A DNA stretch of 64,000 bases from Bacillus sp. AFS055030 (lineage in GTDB: Bacteria > Bacillota > Bacilli > Bacillales > Bacillaceae_G): NCBI RefSeq assembly GCF_002574545.1, contig NZ_NUGT01000015.1:1-64000 (forward strand), given 5' to 3'. Position numbers and translations under genes: made by a program. The notes beneath the pieces were generated by a model. That model did not search any database and was not told where the DNA came from. It saw nothing but the letters and a program-made list of their open reading frames with translations. Below, piece after piece: positions 7,883 through 16,792 of the stretch (its first letter is position 1; every line of letters starts with the position of its first letter).

Positions 7883-8973
7883 TAGCATTCTACCCATTTT
7901 AACAAAGATAGTTCCGAACTAAATCCTGGCCCTAAAGCACAAAGAAGACCGTATTCATCTGTTTTTCCTAACTTCATAAACTCACTTAACACAAATAACA
8001 CAGTACTAGATGACATATTTCCATATGATTTTAAAATATTTAAGGAAATCTCGATTTTCGTTTCGGGAAGATCTAAGGATTCGATATATGCATCCAATAC
8101 TTTTTTTCCTCCAGGATGAGCAATGAAGTGAGTTATATGCGTCATTGTTAGCTCATTTACCGTTAAAAAATTAGAAACAACGGGTTGCAACCAATTTTTA
8201 ACAATTGTTGGTATATCCCTTGAAAAAATGACAAACAAACCATCATTTCGAACATCCCACCCCATTACATCTAACGAATTTGGCATTAAAGTTGAATTAG
8301 TTTGTTCAATTGATGGTAAAGATTTATGTATCGTTCGATTTTTCAAATCACTCTCATCACCGATAACTAATACCGCTGCTGCTCCATCAGCAAATAATGA
8401 AGTTCCTATTATATTACTTTTGGAAAGATCTTCTTTTTGAAATGTTAAACTGCATAATTCAACCGCAACTAGTAAAATATTCGATTTTGGATGAGCTTTA
8501 CAATAATCAAATGCTCTAGAAATCCCACTAGCCCCACCTGCACATCCTAATCCCCATATTGGTATTCTTTTAATTGAAGAATTAAATGGTAGGATATTTG
8601 CTATATGAGCATCAATTGTTGGAGTAGAAATTCCAGTTGAAGATACAAAAATGATTCCATCAATTTGTTCATATGGAACTTCTGAAGATAAAAATTCATT
8701 ACTTGATAAACAATTTTTAATAGCTTCAACTGATAATTCAATCGAGATTTCTGTGTAAGCCTGATTTTTCTTTTCAAAGCTATGCTCTTCGCTATACCAA
8801 GAAAGCTCCTTAGCAATATACCGACTTTGAATCTCACCATTTTGAAATACAGATAACAAGCGATCGATTGAAGGGTATCTTTTCAAAAAAAGCTCTCGAA
8901 TAAAAGGTACTACATTTTCCTGGTCGATTTTATATTTAGGCACCGCTTTCCCAACAGATAAAATTAAAGGCAT
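7882..8973 (-). CDS. bcsA: Type III polyketide synthase BcsA (chalcone synthase-like)
   Basis: A 363-residue thiolase-fold enzyme. The catalytic triad is visible: Cys in WGLGCAGGASGISRAF, His in FIAHPGGKKVLD and Asn in YGNMSSSTVLF. It should extend long-chain acyl starters with malonyl-CoA to triketide pyrones, as B. subtilis BcsA does. I place the start at the ATG preceded by AAGGAG (start MPLILSVGKAVPKY), giving the family length; the frame can be extended upstream by 24 codons but without a site. It is translationally coupled to ypbQ, its methylating partner. Confidence 0.93.
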   Translation of the reverse strand: MPLILSVGKAVPKYKIDQENVVPFIRELFLKRYPSIDRLLSVFQNGEIQSRYIAKELSWYSEEHSFEKKNQAYTEISIELSVEAIKNCLSSNEFLSSEVPYEQIDGIIFVSSTGISTPTIDAHIANILPFNSSIKRIPIWGLGCAGGASGISRAFDYCKAHPKSNILLVAVELCSLTFQKEDLSKSNIIGTSLFADGAAAVLVIGDESDLKNRTIHKSLPSIEQTNSTLMPNSLDVMGWDVRNDGLFVIFSRDIPTIVKNWLQPVVSNFLTVNELTMTHITHFIAHPGGKKVLDAYIESLDLPETKIEISLNILKSYGNMSSSTVLFVLSEFMKLGKTDEYGLLCALGPGFSSELSLLKWVEC

Positions 8974-9052
8974 AATTTTCCACTCCTTATAGTTATTACC
9001 TTTTGTATCTAGTTGGAAAATTATTCTTTTACACATGAAAAACATATATAAA

Positions 9053-9110
9053 CAAAAAAAGACAATTCACTATTCATTCATGGACCATGAACAAATAATA
9101 AGAATTGTCT
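9053..9110 (-). terminator. Terminator downstream of the first M32 carboxypeptidase
   Basis: AGACAATTC and GAATTGTCT form a 9-bp stem followed by seven T on the minus strand. The long loop holds a second nested hairpin, TTCATGG/CCATGAA, so the structure is more elaborate than a simple terminator. Confidence 0.55.
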
Positions 9111-9234
9111 AAACGTTTCAAAGGAGTTTTCTTTCTGTTGTGCAATTTTAGTATATCTCATTTATTAAAAATCTACATTCGCAATTATTTCCATTAACCG
9201 AGTACTAAAAATTCGCAGCTCTTCTAAAAGGTAA

Positions 9235-10764
9235 TTAAGACTTATTTACTTCTTTTAGTTCATACAGTTTAGTATATTTTGACTCTAAATAATCAATAAA
9301 ATAGTTCACGTTCAATTCTTCACCAGTTACATCCTTCAGAATTTGTTGCGGTTTTTTCATTGCACCATATTGATGAATATTTACTTTTAACCAATCAAGA
9401 ATCGTTTGAAAATCATTCGTTTCAACTAATTCATCAAAATTTGGTAATTCTTTTTCCATTGTTGCTTTAATTTGAGCAGCATACATTGCACCTAAAGCAT
9501 ATGTTGGAAAGTATCCAAAATGCCCCATTGACCAATGCACATCCTGTAATACACCTTCTCGATCTGTTTTAGGTATTATTCCTAAATACTCCTCATATTT
9601 CTGATTCCAAATTGAAGGAAGATCTGTCACTTGGATTTTGCCATCTAATAAATCCTTTTCAATTTCATAACGAATCATTACGTGTAAAGGATACGTTAAT
9701 TCATCCGCTTCAATCCGAATAAATGATGGCTTACTTTGATTTATCACTTTATAAAATTCATCTAAAGTAACATTTTCTAACACGCCATTCAGTTTCTTTT
9801 TTAACATTGGATAATTTGATTTCCAGAATTCATAGCTTTGTCCAATCATCTTTTCATATAAAAGTGACTGAGATTCATGAATACCTAAAGACGCTCCTTG
9901 AGCAATCGGTAAACCCTCCAATTCTTTGGAAATGTTTTGCTCATATAGAGCATGACCACATTCGTGAATCGTACTAAAAATGGCTTTTTCAAAATTATTT
10001 TCATGATATTTCGTTGTTACCCGAACATCGCCTAAATTAAGAGAAGTTGCAAAAGGATGAGGAGTAGGATCTAATCTTCCGGCATCAAAATTATAGCCAA
10101 GAGTAGCTAATAATTCTTCACAAATTTCTTTTTGCTTTTGCGTCGAAACGAATGCTTTCATCTCTACTTTTTCAAAGTTTTTCCCGCTAGTCGATACGGC
10201 TTTAACAATCGGTACTAATTTATTTCTTACTTCCGAAAATACTTCGTCCAGTTTCTTTACAGTCATTCCAGGTTCATATTGATCTAAATATGTATCATAT
10301 TTACAGTCTTTGTATCCTAAATATTCAACGAATTTTCGTTTATACTCAATTATTTCCGTTAAATAAGGTTCAAATTTAGCAAAATTATTTTCTTCCTTCG
10401 CCTCTGCCCAAACACTCTCAGAAATTGCTTGGCATTTAACAAAGGCTTCAAACTCATCAACTGGTATTTTTGTATTTCGATCGTACTGCTTTCTTAAGTA
10501 TTTGACAGTTTGTTCAACTTCTACTGAACATTTGCCTGCACTAATCGCTTCTTCCATTGTAATTAAATAATGCGCCATGTCTTTTGAAGTACTCATTTTA
10601 AACACATCGGCTGATAATTGACTAATTACATTTGAACGCTGACTTACAGCATTTTTAGGTGCACCTGTTCGAAGATCCCAATATAAAACACTAATTGCTT
10701 CCTGAATGTTTAACATTTTTCTTACATATTCTAAAAACGAAGCCTCATATTCTTTCAAGCTCAT
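9235..10764 (-). CDS. ypwA: M32-family metallocarboxypeptidase (YpwA-like, paralogue 1)
   Basis: About 509 residues, close to B. subtilis YpwA (501). The zinc site is the HExxH motif in IHECGHALYEQ (near residue 267), with the downstream GIHESQS that supplies further ligands, the DPTPHPFATSLNLGDVRVTT block and the C-terminal GYFPTYALGAMYAAQ. M32 enzymes remove C-terminal residues from peptides in the cytosol. The start is the ATG preceded by AAAGGTGG; four extra upstream codons overlap that site. It is a close paralogue of the gene at 12.3 kb, and the order (bcsA, ypwA) suggests this copy or its twin is the ancestral one. Confidence 0.93.
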   Translation of the reverse strand: MSLKEYEASFLEYVRKMLNIQEAISVLYWDLRTGAPKNAVSQRSNVISQLSADVFKMSTSKDMAHYLITMEEAISAGKCSVEVEQTVKYLRKQYDRNTKIPVDEFEAFVKCQAISESVWAEAKEENNFAKFEPYLTEIIEYKRKFVEYLGYKDCKYDTYLDQYEPGMTVKKLDEVFSEVRNKLVPIVKAVSTSGKNFEKVEMKAFVSTQKQKEICEELLATLGYNFDAGRLDPTPHPFATSLNLGDVRVTTKYHENNFEKAIFSTIHECGHALYEQNISKELEGLPIAQGASLGIHESQSLLYEKMIGQSYEFWKSNYPMLKKKLNGVLENVTLDEFYKVINQSKPSFIRIEADELTYPLHVMIRYEIEKDLLDGKIQVTDLPSIWNQKYEEYLGIIPKTDREGVLQDVHWSMGHFGYFPTYALGAMYAAQIKATMEKELPNFDELVETNDFQTILDWLKVNIHQYGAMKKPQQILKDVTGEELNVNYFIDYLESKYTKLYELKEVNKS

Positions 10765-11017
10765 CAAAACACCCACCTTTTAAATTCAAATTTTTTTGTC
10801 AGCTAAATAGTATCATAAAAAATTTACAGATAAAGAAGAAATATCTCACTTTTTAAATAATATTTCTCGACAAAATGAATATTGTCTAACCGCTACAACC
10901 TAATAAAAGACTCTCAAATAAATGCCATTGATTGTAAATTTGAATGCAACAATTATTATAAGTTGAGAATCTATATAACAAGGCGTTATTTGTACCTTTG
11001 ACCAAATTAAAAAAAAT
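10765..11017. other. Intergenic region without a recognisable gene
   Basis: An AT-rich stretch between the first carboxypeptidase and the RDD gene terminator. It contains the carboxypeptidase promoter region. No ORF with a ribosome binding site and no clear RNA structure was seen. Confidence 0.5.
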
Positions 11018-11062
11018 AAAAATACCCTTTAAAGCTTGTAACTAGCTATAAAAGGTATTTTT
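11018..11062 (-). terminator. Terminator of the RDD gene
   Basis: AAAAATACCTTTTATAGCTAG pairs with a downstream CTTTAAAGGGTATTTTT arm (TACC/GGTA core, loop TTACAAG), followed on the minus strand by a long T-rich tail. It lies directly after the RDD stop codon. Confidence 0.65.
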
Positions 11063-11072
11063 ATTTGCTTTA

Positions 11073-11534
11073 TTAAAAATAAACAACTTTCGTTTTAGCG
11101 ATTAAATCATGCAATGTTCTCTGATCTTTTCGGAAGATGAAAAATAGATCGATGAGATACAAAATAGCGATTGCTTCTATCAATATTGGCAAATTTAGCT
11201 GACAACTAAAAGCAAAAATTGAACGTGATGTCATTGTTTTAAAATCTACTAAGTCCTCTGTATCCTTCATAACCATAATACTTAATAATCTTTTTCCTAT
11301 TGTTTGTCCGTTCCAAATATAAGTAGGTACTATGACATAAAATAAAAAAATAATGAATAGCGACCAAATTGAATAGAAAAACAGTTGCTTACTACTAAAC
11401 ATAAATAAGTCTAAAATATCTTTACTTTCTAACCCAAGGATTAGTAACCCTAGTTTAGAAAATAAAAGATTTAATGAGCCATCGATCCAAGCTGCAAACA
11501 ATCTTCTAATACGACTTGCCAGTTCAAAATCCAT
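11073..11534 (-). CDS. RDD-family membrane protein
   Basis: A 153-residue protein with three to four hydrophobic helices. The RDD signature is seen in degenerate form: RIRRLFAAWIDGSL at the N-terminus (Arg and Asp conserved) and YIWNGQTIGKRLLSIMV in the middle. The C-terminal RTLHDLIAKTKVV is also typical. RDD proteins are small membrane proteins of mostly unknown role; some are linked to sodium/proton antiport or compatible solute handling. It sits between two M32 carboxypeptidase paralogues and has its own terminator, so it probably forms a single-gene unit. No specific function can be given. Confidence 0.85.
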   Translation of the reverse strand: MDFELASRIRRLFAAWIDGSLNLLFSKLGLLILGLESKDILDLFMFSSKQLFFYSIWSLFIIFLFYVIVPTYIWNGQTIGKRLLSIMVMKDTEDLVDFKTMTSRSIFAFSCQLNLPILIEAIAILYLIDLFFIFRKDQRTLHDLIAKTKVVYF

Positions 11535-11719
11535 CTAGAACCTCATTCCACATTTTTATAAAAAATGGATCGTAATCGATATACTCTATTATACTTAAGG
11601 TATTCTATTTTTGATTAGTGATTTTTAACTATATGTACGAAATTTTTTATACAAGCTACATAAATAGCATTTTTCACTATAAATCTTCTTATTTAGAAAG
11701 AAGATCTTTCCACTATGAT

Positions 11720-11757
11720 TAAAATAAGACCACAATAAATAATTTGTGGTCTTATTA
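11720..11757 (-). terminator. Terminator of the Spo0E-like gene
   Basis: A 12-bp perfect stem AATAAGACCACA/TGTGGTCTTATT with a 10-nt loop lies just past the stop codon, followed by a T-rich tail on the minus strand. A-runs and T-runs on both sides mean it could act in both directions. Confidence 0.7.
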
Positions 11758-11766
11758 CTATTTTTT

Positions 11767-11970
11767 TCAAATTGGTTTAATGTTAACTTTAGAATTTTTT
11801 CCTGCAACCGTTTTCAACAATTTCTGTAGTTCTCTTAAATCAGTGTCCAACTGATGACGAATCTTGACTACTTCTTGATGATTGTCATTATTTTGATTTT
11901 GAGCTTCTTGCAACTTGATTCGTTTTTCTTCAATATTTCGTTGTAAAGATCTGGCTGTCCTAAAAAACAT
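11767..11970 (-). CDS. Small helical protein, probably Spo0E-like aspartyl-phosphate phosphatase
   Basis: A 67-residue, two-helix protein. LQRNIEEKRIKLQEA followed by a polar loop and EVVKIRHQLDTDLREL resembles Spo0E-family proteins, where helix 1 has I..KR..L and helix 2 carries SQ.LD. Here the signature reads RHQLD, so the Ser is replaced by Arg while Leu-Asp are kept; activity is therefore not certain. Spo0E proteins dephosphorylate Spo0A~P and delay sporulation. AGGAGG lies before the ATG at good spacing. Upstream is a duplicated promoter segment with two cre-like boxes. A different helical family remains possible. Confidence 0.55.
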   Translation of the reverse strand: MFFRTARSLQRNIEEKRIKLQEAQNQNNDNHQEVVKIRHQLDTDLRELQKLLKTVAGKNSKVNIKPI

Positions 11971-11998
11971 TCAAATTACCTCCTTTTCAAAAAAAGTA

Positions 11999-12012
11999 TG
12001 AACACGCTTTCA
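11999..12012 (-). promoter_or_regulatory. cre-like (CcpA) site, proximal
   Basis: TGAAAGCGTGTTCA on the minus strand fits the cre consensus TGWAARCGYTWNCW with one mismatch. It lies between the promoter-like AT stretch and the AGGAGG of the Spo0E-like gene, a roadblock or repression position. Confidence 0.5.
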
Positions 12013-12080
12013 TTTTTATCTATAATACTATAAAAAAATATGTTAAGACTTTCTAAATGTGAATATTTTTTGAACTTAAT
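11999..12080. repeat. Direct repeat copy 1 (promoter/cre-like segment)
   Basis: This copy begins with TGAACACGCTTTCA and continues through an A/T-rich promoter-like stretch. The first 39 bp match copy 2 (12144-12226) with about two mismatches; similarity then decays but can still be followed to TTTGAACTTA. It lies directly upstream of the Spo0E-like gene. Confidence 0.75.
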
Positions 12081-12143
12081 TTCGGTTGCTTTAATTCTTT
12101 AAAATTTCCTTTTATAAATTCAACTCTTCTTAATTAACATCCG

Positions 12144-12157
12144 TGAACACGCTTTCA
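12144..12157 (-). promoter_or_regulatory. cre-like (CcpA) site, distal
   Basis: The same 14-mer as the proximal site, TGAAAGCGTGTTCA on the minus strand, is conserved without change although the flanks have drifted. Confidence 0.45.
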
Positions 12158-12226
12158 TTTTTATCTACTATACTATAAAAAAGTAATTTATTAAATATCT
12201 AAATTTGTCTATTCTTTGAACTTATT
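12144..12226. repeat. Direct repeat copy 2 (promoter/cre-like segment)
   Basis: This is the distal copy of the segment at 11999-12080, 145 bp further upstream. It keeps the cre-like box and the AT-rich stretch but is followed by only a very short frame, so it looks like a duplicated promoter that has lost its gene. Confidence 0.7.
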
Positions 12227-12295
12227 AAAAAAACATAAAAAAATGATTAACTTAAATATAAAAATTTGTTTATTTTCGCTTAAATGATAAGTATG

Positions 12296-12316
12296 GGGAG
12301 GTTTTTAAAAACCTCC
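12296..12316. terminator. Palindrome downstream of the second carboxypeptidase
   Basis: GGAGGTTTTTAAAAACCTCC is a perfect 20-bp palindrome between the stop codon of the second M32 gene and the repeat region. There is no T-run after it on the minus strand, so it may be only a weak terminator. Confidence 0.35.
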
Positions 12317-12332
12317 AGCCACCTGAATTGGA

Positions 12333-13847
12333 TTATACTAAATTATATAATTTAGCGTATTTATCTTCTAAGTATTCGATAAAGTAATTAACATTCAAAT
12401 CTTCACCTGTCACATCAACTAAAAGTTCTTTCGGTTCTTTTAGTTTTCCATATTGGTGAATATTAAGTGTTAGCCAATTAATAATTTGATGAATTTCTCC
12501 GCTTTTTAAGATCATTTCATAATCGGTTAAATCCTGTTTCATTTTATGTTTAAACTGCGCTGCGTACATTGCACCTAACGCATACGAAGGAAAATAACCA
12601 AAATCTCCTCCTGCCCAGTGAACATCTTGAAGTACGCCTTCTCGATCGTTTGATGGAACAATTCCTAAGTATTCTTCCATTTTTTGATTCCATACTTTTG
12701 GTAAATCCTTAACTTGTAAATCTCCATCAAATAGTTCTTTTTCAATTTCATATCGAACCATTATATGCAATGGGTATGTACATTCGTCCGCTTCAATTCG
12801 AATTAATGAAGGCTCACTATGGTTTATTGCTTTATAAAATTCTTCTACCGATAATTTTTTTAAATAATCACCAGTTTTTGCAATTAAATTTTCATACTGT
12901 GCTTCCCAAAACTCTTTACTTCTTCCAATCATATTTTCAAAGAAAAGTGATTGTGACTCATGAATTCCCATCGATGCACCTTCACACAATGGTGTCCCAA
13001 TTAAATTCGATGATAAATTTTGCTCATAAAGTGCATGGCCACATTCGTGAATGGTTCCAAAAAGCGCACTCATAAAATTATTTTCTATATATTTCGTTGT
13101 CACTCGAACATCACCAGGATTTAATGTAATCTGAAATGGATGTACCGTTTCATCTAAGCGACCTGAATCAAAATTATAACCTAATTTTAATAGTATATCT
13201 TCACTTACTTCTTTTTGAAGATCAATAGAGATTGGTTGTGACAGCTCTTCGCGAATTAGATTTATTTGCGATTTAGAAATTTTGGCTACTAATGGTACAA
13301 GACTTTCTCTTACTTTACTAAAAACCTCATCAAGCTTCTTTGTTGTCATACCAGGCTCATAAAAGTTTAATAAAGTATCATATTTCTTATCCTTGTAACC
13401 CCAATATTCAATAAATTGCTTTTTCATTGCTACAATTTTTTCTAAATATGGTTGGAACTTACTAAAGTCACCTTCATTTTTAGCGTCTTCCCAAGCATTT
13501 TCGCTTAGCGAACAAAGCTTTACATATTCTGCATATTCATTTTTGGGGATTTTACAATTTAAATCATAATTTTTTCTACATTCCTTAACAGATTTTTCAA
13601 TGATTTCATTTAAGTTTCCTGTCCCTATTTCTTTTTCTAATAAATTCAAATAGTTTTCCATCGTACTTGATGTTGTCATTTCAAATACATCTGCAGAAAG
13701 TTGACTAATCACATTTGATCTTTGTTCTGCTCCATTTTTAGGCGCTCCAGTTCTTAAGTCCCAATACATAACATTAATTGCTTCATTATAATTTTCGATT
13801 TTCTTTAAATAATCAATAAATTCTTCTTGTATCTTATCTATTGCCAT
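12333..13847 (-). CDS. M32-family metallocarboxypeptidase (paralogue 2)
   Basis: A 504-residue enzyme built like the 9.2-kb copy: YWDLRTGAPKNGAEQRSNVISQ at the N-terminus (same order of key residues), zinc motif in IHECGHALYEQ near residue 270, GIHESQS, and a C-terminal EGVLQDVHWAGGDFGYFP. It should also release C-terminal amino acids in the cytosol. The two copies are clearly homologous along their full length but differ at many positions, so the duplication is not recent. An RDD protein and the Spo0E-like gene lie between them. The start ATG is preceded by AGAGGGG. Confidence 0.93.
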   Translation of the reverse strand: MAIDKIQEEFIDYLKKIENYNEAINVMYWDLRTGAPKNGAEQRSNVISQLSADVFEMTTSSTMENYLNLLEKEIGTGNLNEIIEKSVKECRKNYDLNCKIPKNEYAEYVKLCSLSENAWEDAKNEGDFSKFQPYLEKIVAMKKQFIEYWGYKDKKYDTLLNFYEPGMTTKKLDEVFSKVRESLVPLVAKISKSQINLIREELSQPISIDLQKEVSEDILLKLGYNFDSGRLDETVHPFQITLNPGDVRVTTKYIENNFMSALFGTIHECGHALYEQNLSSNLIGTPLCEGASMGIHESQSLFFENMIGRSKEFWEAQYENLIAKTGDYLKKLSVEEFYKAINHSEPSLIRIEADECTYPLHIMVRYEIEKELFDGDLQVKDLPKVWNQKMEEYLGIVPSNDREGVLQDVHWAGGDFGYFPSYALGAMYAAQFKHKMKQDLTDYEMILKSGEIHQIINWLTLNIHQYGKLKEPKELLVDVTGEDLNVNYFIEYLEDKYAKLYNLV

Positions 13848-14007
13848 TTTTACCCCTCTTTTCTAAATTTTGTCTGTTTATCTCATTCTATCATATCATT
13901 TATATTGAATTCATATTTAACTTAAAAAGCACTTTCATTATCAAAATACAGTTAATATTAAAGACATAATGAATAAAAATATTGTACAATACACCCTAGG
14001 TGATGTT

Positions 14008-14637
14008 ATGAAAATATTAGTATTAGGAGCAACTGGAAGAGTTGGTTCATTTTTAGTGGATTTATTATTAGAAGCTAAATGTGAAGTAATTGCTTTCGTA
14101 AGGGATGAACAAAAAATAACGATTCGTCATGAAGCTCTTACAGTTTTAAAAGGAAATACACTAAATGAAAAAGATTTAAATTTGGCTTTAGAAAACGTTG
14201 ATGGAGTAATTTCTGCTTTAAATACAGGGGGTGAAAATATATTGTCTAAAACAATGGAAATACTGATCCCTCTTCTTGAAATGAAAAAAATAGATAGGAT
14301 CGTGACCATTGGAACTGCAGGTATTTTACAATCTAGAGTCGATCCAACCGTTCTTCGTTATTTAAGCTCTGAATCAAAACGAAAATCAACAACCGCAGCA
14401 ACCGATCATGAAAAAGCATATAACTTATTAAATGGAAGTCAGTTAAATTGGACGATTGTTTGCCCAACCTACTTACCAGATGGTCCAGTAACGAAAAATA
14501 TTCGTGTAGAAAAAGATTTCTTACCGATTGGTGGCGAAAGTATCACGACTGGAGATACAGCTTTTTTCGCATTTAAAGAATTTTTCGAATGCAATTTTAG
14601 TAAATCTAGAGTCGGAATATGTAATGAAAAAAGCTAG
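14008..14637 (+). CDS. NAD(P)-binding Rossmann protein (atypical SDR, NmrA/NAD(P)H-binding type)
   Basis: About 209 residues. The N-terminal LVLGATGRVGSFLVDLLLE is a GxxGxxG dinucleotide-binding loop. The later segments DGVISALNTGG, VTIGTAGIL and WTIVCPTYLPDGPVT follow the pattern of YwnB/YwnB-like NAD(P)H-binding proteins that lack the usual YxxxK dyad. The reaction is unknown; a flavin reductase or redox-sensing role is possible. The ATG at 14008 has AGGTGAT upstream; the frame can be extended 13 codons but no site supports this. It is divergent from the second carboxypeptidase and convergent with ypvA, sharing a terminator. Confidence 0.82.
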   Translation: MKILVLGATGRVGSFLVDLLLEAKCEVIAFVRDEQKITIRHEALTVLKGNTLNEKDLNLALENVDGVISALNTGGENILSKTMEILIPLLEMKKIDRIVTIGTAGILQSRVDPTVLRYLSSESKRKSTTAATDHEKAYNLLNGSQLNWTIVCPTYLPDGPVTKNIRVEKDFLPIGGESITTGDTAFFAFKEFFECNFSKSRVGICNEKS

Positions 14638-14653
14638 CGAATGCTAGCTTTTT
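14627..14653. terminator. Bidirectional terminator between convergent genes
   Basis: AAAAAGCTAGC and GCTAGCTTTTT form a perfect stem with a 4-nt loop. It overlaps the last codons of the plus-strand gene and abuts the ypvA stop, serving both. Confidence 0.85.
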
Positions 14654-16583
14654 AAGATGGATTAACAGGCAAACTGTTTAAGATTTTTTCTTTCGTTTCA
14701 CTGTTCAGATCATTCTCGATAAATAACACGATTCTTCCTTTATCCTCATGACTACGGATTAGACGTCCAATTCCTTGGCGTAATCTTAATAGCATATAAG
14801 GCTCGTCGATCTCAGAATAAGGGTTTTGTGAATTTTGACGTTTTGATTGGAAGACTGGATCATTTGGCGGGAATGGTAGTGCGTGTATAATCACTTGACT
14901 AAGTGACTTACCTTGAATATCTAATCCTTCCCATAAATGAACAGCACATAAAGACGCGTTAAGATCTTCTTGGAATTTTTGTACAATCGAACTAATTTCC
15001 TCTTCACCTTCAAAGTATAAATTGAAGTCTAATTTTTCGTTTTCAACTTGTAATTTAAATTTTTTCATTTCTTGAGTTGAATTGAAGAGAATTAATGTAC
15101 TACCATTATTATCTTTTAACTTCTCAATAATCTTTTCATTTTTTTCCTCAAACTTGGTTGGGTCAACTTCATTTAGCTCTATCTTCATTTGTTCATCATA
15201 ATCAAACGGAGAATTCACTGAAAATGATAGGTAATCTTTTATCCCTAAACTACTTGCAATATAATCAAAAGAATTATTTTGTGAAAGAGTTGCAGATGAA
15301 AATACGATTGGCATTTTCTGATTAAATACTTTTTCTTGTAAAAGTTCATTTACAGCCTTTGGCATGATCACAAGTGTTAATTCATTTTGATTATATTCAA
15401 TCCATTGAATGGCAGTAATTTCATTAATAAATAAATTTAAGCAACGCTCAACATCATCTAAGTGCTCATCAACAATATTTAACTGATACTCATCAATCGT
15501 ATACATTTCACTTTCAAAGACTAATTCATCACCAATATTACTAATTTGAGACTTTAATCTTCTTGCTAATTTAATTAATCTCTCATTCATATTTAGCTTA
15601 AAACGTCTAGAACCTTCAACTTCTTCGGTATTGTTATCTAATTCATAAAAGAATTGGTCATACGTTTCTAATGTATCTTCTAGTAACTGTTGGAAGCTTT
15701 CACGTGTACCTGATTGCATTAAAAATGATAAAAATGTATTTAATGTCTCCTGTTGAAGACGATAAGTTAACGATTTTTGACTTGCAAATTCTAGTAAATG
15801 TCCTTCATCAAATACTACACAACTTGGATTAGGTAGTAACGGTAATTGACCTTCACGTTTTCTTGATTCTACTGTCCAAATATGTTCCATATAAAATTCT
15901 TGTGAGCATACAATTAGGTCAGTTGCTTTACGATAATGCTCTCTTGATAGAGTTTGTCCACATCTATGTCTTTGTTCACAAGTAGAACAATCTTGGAAAT
16001 AATCATATGAAATTGTATCCCACTCTTCATCTGTTAATTCCTTATATTCAGTACGGTCTCCATATGGAGTAAATTTTTGCAGTGTTCCATAATCATTTAC
16101 AAAACTAGGTAAATTTTCATAAACCCCTAAAACAGCATCCGACACATCAATTTCTGAACGTTGTAAATCTAATTTTTTTAAACATAAATAATTTGTAGTT
16201 GATTTAGCTAATCTAACATCAATTGACAAATTTAAAGCATTCGATAATTTTTCGATATCCCCATTTTTCTTTACAAGCTGTTCGATTAAAGATTCATCAG
16301 CACATGCGATAATAGCTGGCTTACCAGTATATCTTGCATAGCATAAACAATATAGCAAGTAGACAAACGTTTTACCTGTACCAACACCTGCTTCAGCAAA
16401 AATAACTTTCTTTTCTTTAAACGCTCTTTCAATCTGATAAGCCATAAAGATTTGCTCATCTCTTAATTCATAGCCAGCATCTGGTAATAAATCGTAAAAA
16501 ACGTCCCCAATCCATTCCCCTAGTTTTTCAATGAATTGGTCTTTTTTTCCTACCTCAAAAGGTAATTTAGTTGAATGACTCAT
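14652..16583 (-). CDS. ypvA: DinG/XPD-family ATP-dependent DNA helicase YpvA
   Basis: About 643 residues, superfamily 2. Motif I is AEAGVGTGKTFVYL near residue 63, motif II is DEGH (VVFDEGHLLEF, near residue 256), and motif VI is RQGIGRLIRS. Between I and II lie four cysteines, one in NYLCLKK and three in DCSTCEQRHRC, the arrangement of the XPD-type 4Fe-4S cluster. By family it unwinds DNA 5' to 3' in repair or at R-loops. The ATG start follows GGGGGT at 5 nt. The gene stands alone, convergent with the NAD(P)-binding gene. A second DinG-like helicase, with an exonuclease domain, is encoded at 33-36 kb. Confidence 0.92.
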   Translation of the reverse strand: MSHSTKLPFEVGKKDQFIEKLGEWIGDVFYDLLPDAGYELRDEQIFMAYQIERAFKEKKVIFAEAGVGTGKTFVYLLYCLCYARYTGKPAIIACADESLIEQLVKKNGDIEKLSNALNLSIDVRLAKSTTNYLCLKKLDLQRSEIDVSDAVLGVYENLPSFVNDYGTLQKFTPYGDRTEYKELTDEEWDTISYDYFQDCSTCEQRHRCGQTLSREHYRKATDLIVCSQEFYMEHIWTVESRKREGQLPLLPNPSCVVFDEGHLLEFASQKSLTYRLQQETLNTFLSFLMQSGTRESFQQLLEDTLETYDQFFYELDNNTEEVEGSRRFKLNMNERLIKLARRLKSQISNIGDELVFESEMYTIDEYQLNIVDEHLDDVERCLNLFINEITAIQWIEYNQNELTLVIMPKAVNELLQEKVFNQKMPIVFSSATLSQNNSFDYIASSLGIKDYLSFSVNSPFDYDEQMKIELNEVDPTKFEEKNEKIIEKLKDNNGSTLILFNSTQEMKKFKLQVENEKLDFNLYFEGEEEISSIVQKFQEDLNASLCAVHLWEGLDIQGKSLSQVIIHALPFPPNDPVFQSKRQNSQNPYSEIDEPYMLLRLRQGIGRLIRSHEDKGRIVLFIENDLNSETKEKILNSLPVNPS

Positions 16584-16792
16584 TGCGACCCCCAAAATGT
16601 AAATTAAAAAGAAAAAGTCCTCATGTGAGAACTTTACATTTGCAAATTTATTCGATCCATTCTATTTAATAAAAATTGTCTCTACCCGCTATCATACAAA
16701 AAATGCGGTGGAAAGGCAAGAGAAATAAGATACGATCACCTAAAGACTAAAGGATTCTTAAGTGGCGTATTTAAGACACTTTTTAATGATCT

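Noticed and set aside
11625-11807. 60-codon minus-strand frame overlapping the Spo0E-like gene
   Set aside because: It crosses the terminator and overlaps a better supported gene in another frame.
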